This document shows positions 59,601 to 64,000 of a stretch of 64,000 nt of DNA, piece after piece; the stretch's first letter is position 1; the number at the start of each line of letters is the position of its first letter. The stretch comes from Apiotrichum sp. Y4204 (lineage: Eukaryota > Basidiomycota > Tremellomycetes > Trichosporonales > Trichosporonaceae), in NCBI GenBank assembly GCA_025531455.1, contig JAMYHL010000057.1, positions 186,001-250,000 of the forward strand, given 5' to 3'. The position numbers were made by a program, and so were the translations under genes. The notes below the pieces were generated by a model. The model had not been told where the DNA came from. It searched no databases and was given only the letters and a program-made list of their open reading frames with translations.

Positions 59601-61291
59601 GAGGTATTGCAGTGTTACATGTTACAGGCTGTGGGATCTGTGGACTGTGGACTGCCCATGTAGTGTAGGTCGAACCCGGGGTTCTCATTTATGCAGAGTA
59701 GAGGCAGCGCCTGGACCGCAAGCTGCTGCCTATCGGGCTGAAGCGATTAGGAACTTTGCAGAGGCGAGGTGATCGCTCTCCTGGCCAGCTTCTGGTCTCT
59801 ACATTCTGTGTTCCGAATCTGAGAATTATCGGACATGGAGCATTGATGCATGCTGGGCATGATGGAACCGACAATGCACATCTATCTCTGGTCGGCGCAT
59901 GCAATGGACCTTGTGCTCGTCTGCCACACACTGTCTGCCAACATGATTCAACCAGGTTGGATGAGACTTGGGGGGTTCACAATGGCCAAGTCTCCCAAAA
60001 ACCTAGCTATACTTGCACAAACAAGCGTTAGGCCCACCAAACCCGCCAGCGGAACTGGCAGAAGCCTACCTGTTCAGCGCCTATCTCACAGATCAACATC
60101 AGTCGCGTCCCCCGACGCGCCATAAATACCCTCCTCCCTCGCCTCCAACTCTTCTCTTCTCTCCACCGCGCACGCACACGCACCCCGCCGCTCTCCTTCT
60201 ATCCCCGCGACTTTGCCCCCCAAGGGGGGGACCGGTACGCACCCCGCGGCCCCCGCGGCGGTCCTTGTATCTGCCCCAGAGACGCTGATAAGCAACGGTA
60301 TCCGGCTGGCCCCTGCCTCTGGCTCCTAACCCTAAGGTAAGAGAGCGAGCGAGAAATAGCCACTGACTTTTCCAGTTCTTACACTTCCGGTTCTGCCGCC
60401 CGGCGTCCGGCCATGAGCGCCGTCCGCGCCGCTGGACACTTGGAGCTCCAAGTGGGCCAGGAAGGGAATAAGTTACTCCCAGGACGGTGCTGCCAGCCGC
60501 TGCCCGCGCGCCGAGGGGCGGAGGCCGTCGCGCGCCGTGGGTGCTGCGTCCGCGCATCGTGGGGCGCTCCAGAGGCTCTCTGGAGCTACGCCCGCGCGGA
60601 AAGGGGGCGCAGGCCCCAGCCACAGTACTAGAGATACCGCCGCGTACCGGGCCGGAAGAGGATTCGTCCTAGAGCTACGTTGCTCGCGGCTTCCCGATTG
60701 GGCGCGGTGGTTGTCCGTTCTGAGGGGGAGGGTTCGCCCGGAGATCCCATGGCTGGGCCGCGTGTGCATTGCGATGCGAGTGGGGTTTAGGGGGATGTGT
60801 TGTTCGGACGGGAAGCTGACAGGTTCCAAGGTCCAAAGTTGGGTGAATGATGGCATATCGCTGCTGGAAGTGTAGTGGAGGCTCAACGCGCTGCAGCTTG
60901 TTGGAAGAATCCGCATCGCTTTGTTGGAGGGATCCGTATCGCTTTGTATTGTAGGGTCTGGTACTGTCGGATTCTATGTGCAGAAACGCGTGGACGACCC
61001 GCAAGGGCTGTTGTCATTCCTAAATGTATGTTGTGCCATCTTCACGACTGTTCACAGCGCACGAAGCTGTGTTGACGAGCATACCAGCCTGCGTGACGCG
61101 TACCTCGCATCAATCGCGTGTGCGCTCCCACACTGCTGGTGCTGCTGGCGTTCGCGCCGCGCAACCCCCAAGTCATCCAGATATCGCAGTCCTCTTGCCA
61201 GCCCAAGTCACACCCATCTATCATTGCATAATACACTATCCTACAGGCCCAACGCGTCGCGTCCACTCGGCGCATCCTCCCAATCTCGAGC
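56697..61291. other. 4.6-kb gene-poor region
   Basis: No gene accepted. The RhoGAP promoter lies at the left. A poly-C/A tract lies at about 58708-58738. A TATA-like CATAAATA at about 60120, followed by a C/T-rich leader, a possible intron (donor GTAAGA near 60336, acceptor near 60376) and GC-rich hairpin sequence (60437-60586), suggests a transcription unit without a convincing protein. Confidence 0.45.
60437..60454. repeat. 18-bp perfect palindrome
   Basis: CACTTGGAGCTCCAAGTG is self-complementary. A second inverted repeat (GCTCCAGAG/CTCTGGAGC, 3-nt loop) lies at 60566-60586, so the stretch could fold as RNA or bind a dimeric factor. Confidence 0.7.
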
Positions 61292-61657
61292 TCAGAACTC
61301 GGGATCCTGGGAATACGTATTCTTCTCGAGCTGCTGTCAGTTTCACCCCGCCTCCCTGCTCAATACACACCTCTTCATTCAGCGCGGCGCGCACCCCGTC
61401 CACCGCCGACGTCTTGATCAGGACGTGTGTCTCGTCCACTGCGGAAATTAGTATAGTTGTATAAGGAAGAGAGATCCACCCACCATCACGGATCACAAAC
61501 TTGTCGTTGCCCGGACGCTGGCTGTCGAGATGCAGTAGGATCTGCTTGGCCGCCGAGTCGCTGCCATTAGCTAGCTATACACTTATCGCACACACCAGGT
61601 GATCAGCGTGCCCGCCGTCGCCTTGACCTGGTACGGGTCGGCCATGTACCCGGACAT
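61292..61657 (-). CDS. TFB5: TFIIH subunit Tfb5 (TTDA/GTF2H5)
   Basis: Small TFIIH subunit required for nucleotide excision repair and stability of the p52/Tfb2 module. Four tiny exons in 366 bp: 61596-61657, 61484-61560, 61371-61438 and 61292-61333, giving 82 aa. They join as VKATAGTLITCDSAAKQILL, HLDSQRPGNDKFVIRDVDE, THVLIKTSAVDGVRAALNEE and QLEKNTYSQDPEF, matching Tfb5 throughout (CDP/S..K..LL..LD, DETHvlI, L.ENTY). Introns are 35, 45 and 37 nt. A second Met at residue 5 (MADPYQVKA) could be the true start. Each exon is too short to notice alone; recognition rests on the spliced product. Confidence 0.92.
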
Positions 61658-62096
61658 TGTGAGTGGAGGCGGGGGTTAAGCTGGTAGCGGGGTGAAATGG
61701 TGAAATCAGGCTGGCACTTGGAAGGTTGTAGGGCGGCAGCGGTTGTTGACAATGGCACAATGGGACAAATGGCATTCCACATGAGATGGTGGGCTGGATT
61801 GCCGTTACCGGATATTTAGTGGCTGCTGATTGGATGCCGGAGGACGCCGTTATCTCGGGAATCGGACACGGAGCCGGAGATGTCAGCCAGCCAGCAACAC
61901 CCAGCCATAGCATCACAGCCGTAGCTTGAACCGCACAACCGTGAGCAACGGCACGTAGCCATCGTGCACGACTCAAAGTGGGGGAATACAAGACGGGCAC
62001 ATCTGACTTTCACATCCAACTCAACTCTTTTTATTCTCATCGCCCCGTCAAAATCTCATCTCCCCATCTCCTCCTTCACCCCACCTCTCTCCCACA
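61658..62096. promoter_or_regulatory. divergent promoter between TFB5 and OHCU decarboxylase
   Basis: 439 bp between the two start codons, presumably with both promoters. Pyrimidine-rich leader just before 62097. No other feature seen. Confidence 0.5.
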
Positions 62097-62780
62097 ATGT
62101 CCCTCCCGGTCCTCACCCCGTCAACCGTCCAAGTCATCCTCATCACCCTCCTCGAGCCCTCGCCCGCACTAAACAACGTGCTCGTCCCCGCCGTCCAGGC
62201 CCGCCCGCTGCCAAAATCCTACACGGCCCTCATTGACGAGTGCGCCGCCATTGTCGATACGTGGGACTATGATGCCAAAGCAAACTTTGTCGGTGGACAT
62301 CCGGCCATCGGCGAGGTGGGCAACCTCTCGGCCCTCAGCGCCAAGGAGCAGCTGAGCCGCGCGACGAGGCCCGTCGTGCTTGATCGGTAAGTGGAGAGAA
62401 ACGCCAGCCGCAGTGTCGGCGTTTGGCTGCTTCCATTCCCCGCTGTGCTACTCCCGAAAGCCCGCCACTAATCTCCCAGTCTTGCCCACCTCAACAAGCT
62501 CTACTGCCAGTGCTACCCCGACCTCAGCTTTGTGACATTCGTCAACGGCCGTCCGCGCAGCGAGATCGTAAACGAAATGGAGCGCTCCATCGGCATCCCA
62601 GTCTCGCCCGACCCCCTGCCCGACAACTTCCCCGTCAACGAGCCCGCGCTCAACTCGCCCGAGGTCAAGCCGCTCGTCCGCGAGCGCCTGAGCAAGCCGT
62701 GGCGCGACGAGTGCGAGCGCGCAATCGCCGATGTGTGGACTATTGCGCGCGCACGGATCCGCGGTCTCGGCCTCGAGTAG
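62097..62780 (+). CDS. URO3: OHCU decarboxylase (uric-acid degradation)
   Basis: Converts 2-oxo-4-hydroxy-4-carboxy-5-ureidoimidazoline to S-allantoin, the third step of urate breakdown. Exons 62097-62386 and 62480-62780 (93-nt intron) give 196 aa. Family features: N-terminal TLLEPSPALNNVLVPAVQ, NFVGGHPAIGEV in the His-containing active-site segment, then LAHLNKLYCQCYPDLSFVTF with NGRPRSEIVNEME. The C-terminus GLE is not a peroxisomal PTS1. Symbol follows the Cryptococcus naming as I remember it. Convergent with PAT1, stops 117 bp apart. Confidence 0.85.
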
Positions 62781-62897
62781 ATTATGCAGTTCTTTGGATT
62801 CTTGGACCCCCCCGATCAGTCGTTGCCTTTCTAGATTTCCTTACGACATGATGCCTACTAACTACTGACGCTTCTACCCTACACTTGTACACTTTCT

Positions 62898-64000
62898 CTA
62901 CTCGATCATCGACGCGTCCAGGCCCAGGCCATGCAAGAACATGTTGACGTTGCGGAGCTTGAGCTCGGCGCGGCCCTGCTGCGTGTGCGGATCGCGGGCC
63001 GCCTGCACGGTGTGCAGGATCTTTTCGCGCAGTGCGGCGACAAGGTTCGTCTGCTGGTCCTCCGGCGCGTTGACGGCAAGCGCAGCGGCAAGACCCCATA
63101 CCTCGGCCTCGCGGCGCTCAATCTCCATACCCTCCTTCTCGTTCATGTGGCCGCCCTCGCCGCCGAGGAAGTACGCGCCGGGGCCGAATGCGGCGTTCTG
63201 CGCCTGCGTAGCGGGGAACAACTCGGGAAGGTGGGGAAGAATGGTCTGCAGGAAGTAGGCGAACGTCTTGTTCCACTGGTCGACCTCCGTCGGGTCGGGA
63301 TGCGGCACGTTCGGGTCTGCGCGAACGAGCGACTGCGCCTTTGACAACAGAGCGGTGAAAAGAGCAACACCGGGACGCGTCGCGGCGACCTTCCACACAT
63401 CCATACGCTGGGCACAGATGCCGAGCAGGCCGGAGACCAGACCCAGGTTGCATCCGTTGATAAGGCTGTCGACTCCCGGAATGACGTGGTGGAGGAAGGA
63501 ATCCGTCTCAGCTTCACGCCGCGCGCGATCCAGGCGGTCGGCCTTTGTGAGTAGCGACATGTCGGCGACAGGAGGGGGAGGTGCACGGGAAACGACATCA
63601 AGCTGCGGGTACGTGGCGATGAGGAGGGTGAGAAGGGTGAGGGTCTGCTGGTGGGGGAGATGGCGCAAGAGACGCGGGAACAGGCGCTGGCCCTTGATAG
63701 GGTTCATGAGCGAGATGAACGGATGGGGGGTCGAGACGCCGAGCGGCTCCATGACCATGAGCTTGCGCCACATGTCCTCGACACGCGCCGCACAGGCATT
63801 GTTCCATGCCTCGATCCGCGCCTGGTCATTTGGCGGCGGCACATCGCGACGCATCTGCTCGAGCTCGAGAACATCGTCGTACAGCTCCTCCAGGGTAAAC
63901 ATGACCTGCTTGCGGGTAAGTGCTGGGCGGGTGGGGCCGGTCGCCTGGTTGAGAATGTTGACGGGACGGTGCTCAGGCCGGGTAGGAGCAGGAACGGCGA
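62898..64000 (-). CDS. PAT1: Pat1 mRNA-decay factor, C-terminal part (5' end outside window)
   Basis: Pat1 activates decapping and bridges the Lsm1-7 ring, Dhh1 and Dcp2 in P-bodies. Only the last 366 codons are inside the window; the frame stays open to the right edge. The visible part is the all-helical PatC domain: TRKQVMFTLEELYDDVLELE, FISLMNPIKGQRLFPRLLRH, LTLLTLLIATYPQLDVV, GLVSGLLGICAQRMDVWKVA, FFLQTILPHLPELF-like repeats and the end LRNVNMFLHGLGLDASMIE. No introns in this part. The assignment rests on the PatC pattern. Confidence 0.85.
   Translation of the reverse strand, partial: AVPAPTRPEHRPVNILNQATGPTRPALTRKQVMFTLEELYDDVLELEQMRRDVPPPNDQARIEAWNNACAARVEDMWRKLMVMEPLGVSTPHPFISLMNPIKGQRLFPRLLRHLPHQQTLTLLTLLIATYPQLDVVSRAPPPPVADMSLLTKADRLDRARREAETDSFLHHVIPGVDSLINGCNLGLVSGLLGICAQRMDVWKVAATRPGVALFTALLSKAQSLVRADPNVPHPDPTEVDQWNKTFAYFLQTILPHLPELFPATQAQNAAFGPGAYFLGGEGGHMNEKEGMEIERREAEVWGLAAALAVNAPEDQQTNLVAALREKILHTVQAARDPHTQQGRAELKLRNVNMFLHGLGLDASMIE

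Noticed and set aside
59096..59668. 190-codon plus-strand frame in the gene-poor region
   Set aside because: Sequence composition is not protein-like and competing frames exist on both strands.

Overview
The window looks like nuclear DNA of a filamentous or dimorphic basidiomycetous yeast, most likely Tremellomycetes and perhaps Trichosporonales; the clade is inferred from gene style, not from a marker. Coding regions are GC-rich. Genes are compact and almost all interrupted. Introns are mostly 35-125 nt with GTGAGT/GTAAGT donors and CTGAC..CAG or CTAAC..CAG ends. Neighbouring genes often sit head-to-head or tail-to-tail. No operons, CRISPR arrays, insertion sequences or intact transposons were seen. 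Exon boundaries were worked out by hand by matching splice sites with reading phase, so they are predictions.

Layout. 0-4.3 kb: no convincing gene. 4.3-6.4 kb (+): tandem-PAS protein. 7.4-11.2 kb: divergent pair for N-acetylglucosamine catabolism, glucosamine-6-phosphate deaminase (NAG1, -) and GlcNAc-6-phosphate deacetylase (DAC1, +). 12.8-14.6 kb (+): OTU deubiquitinase. 15.3-16.7 kb (+): S-formylglutathione hydrolase. 17.5-19.0 kb (+): Gfo/Idh/MocA oxidoreductase. 20.2-22.9 kb (+): Zn2Cys6 transcription factor, convergent with an EI24/RRT8-like membrane protein (-, 22.9-24.3 kb). 25.7-26.5 kb (+): unknown protein with a 24-nt microexon. 28.2-29.0 kb (+): secreted YcaC-like isochorismatase-fold hydrolase. 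30.0-30.3 kb (+): small two-exon gene. 31.0-32.5 kb (-): F-box-like protein, divergent from a FAR1-type zinc-finger protein (+, 33.1-34.7 kb). 34.8-38.4 kb (-): PEX6, divergent from a probable mitochondrial protein (+, 38.8-40.7 kb). 42.5-43.4 kb (+): ROT1. 44.3-46.8 kb (+): TFIIIC WD40 subunit. 46.98-47.06 kb (+): tRNA-Ser(CGA). 47.5-50.4 kb (-): single-pass membrane protein. 52.1-56.7 kb (-): WW-WW-MyTH4-RhoGAP protein. 56.7-61.3 kb: gene-poor. 61.3-61.7 kb (-): tiny four-exon TFB5 (TFIIH), divergent from OHCU decarboxylase (+, 62.1-62.8 kb). 62.9 kb to the end (-): 3' part of PAT1.

Functional links. DAC1 and NAG1 catalyse consecutive steps from GlcNAc-6-P to fructose-6-P and share a 1.3-kb intergenic region containing a 16-bp perfect palindrome. 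The oxidoreductase and the Zn2Cys6 factor lie 6-9 kb downstream, but linking them to this pathway is speculation. The other genes are mostly housekeeping: peroxisome import, ER folding, Pol III and TFIIH transcription, mRNA decay, uric-acid breakdown and formaldehyde detoxification.

The less usual items are the fungal Vilse/ARHGAP39-like architecture, the secreted YcaC-like enzyme, the standalone FAR1-type domain, the micro-exon genes and one 699-nt intron with a plausible alternative reading.
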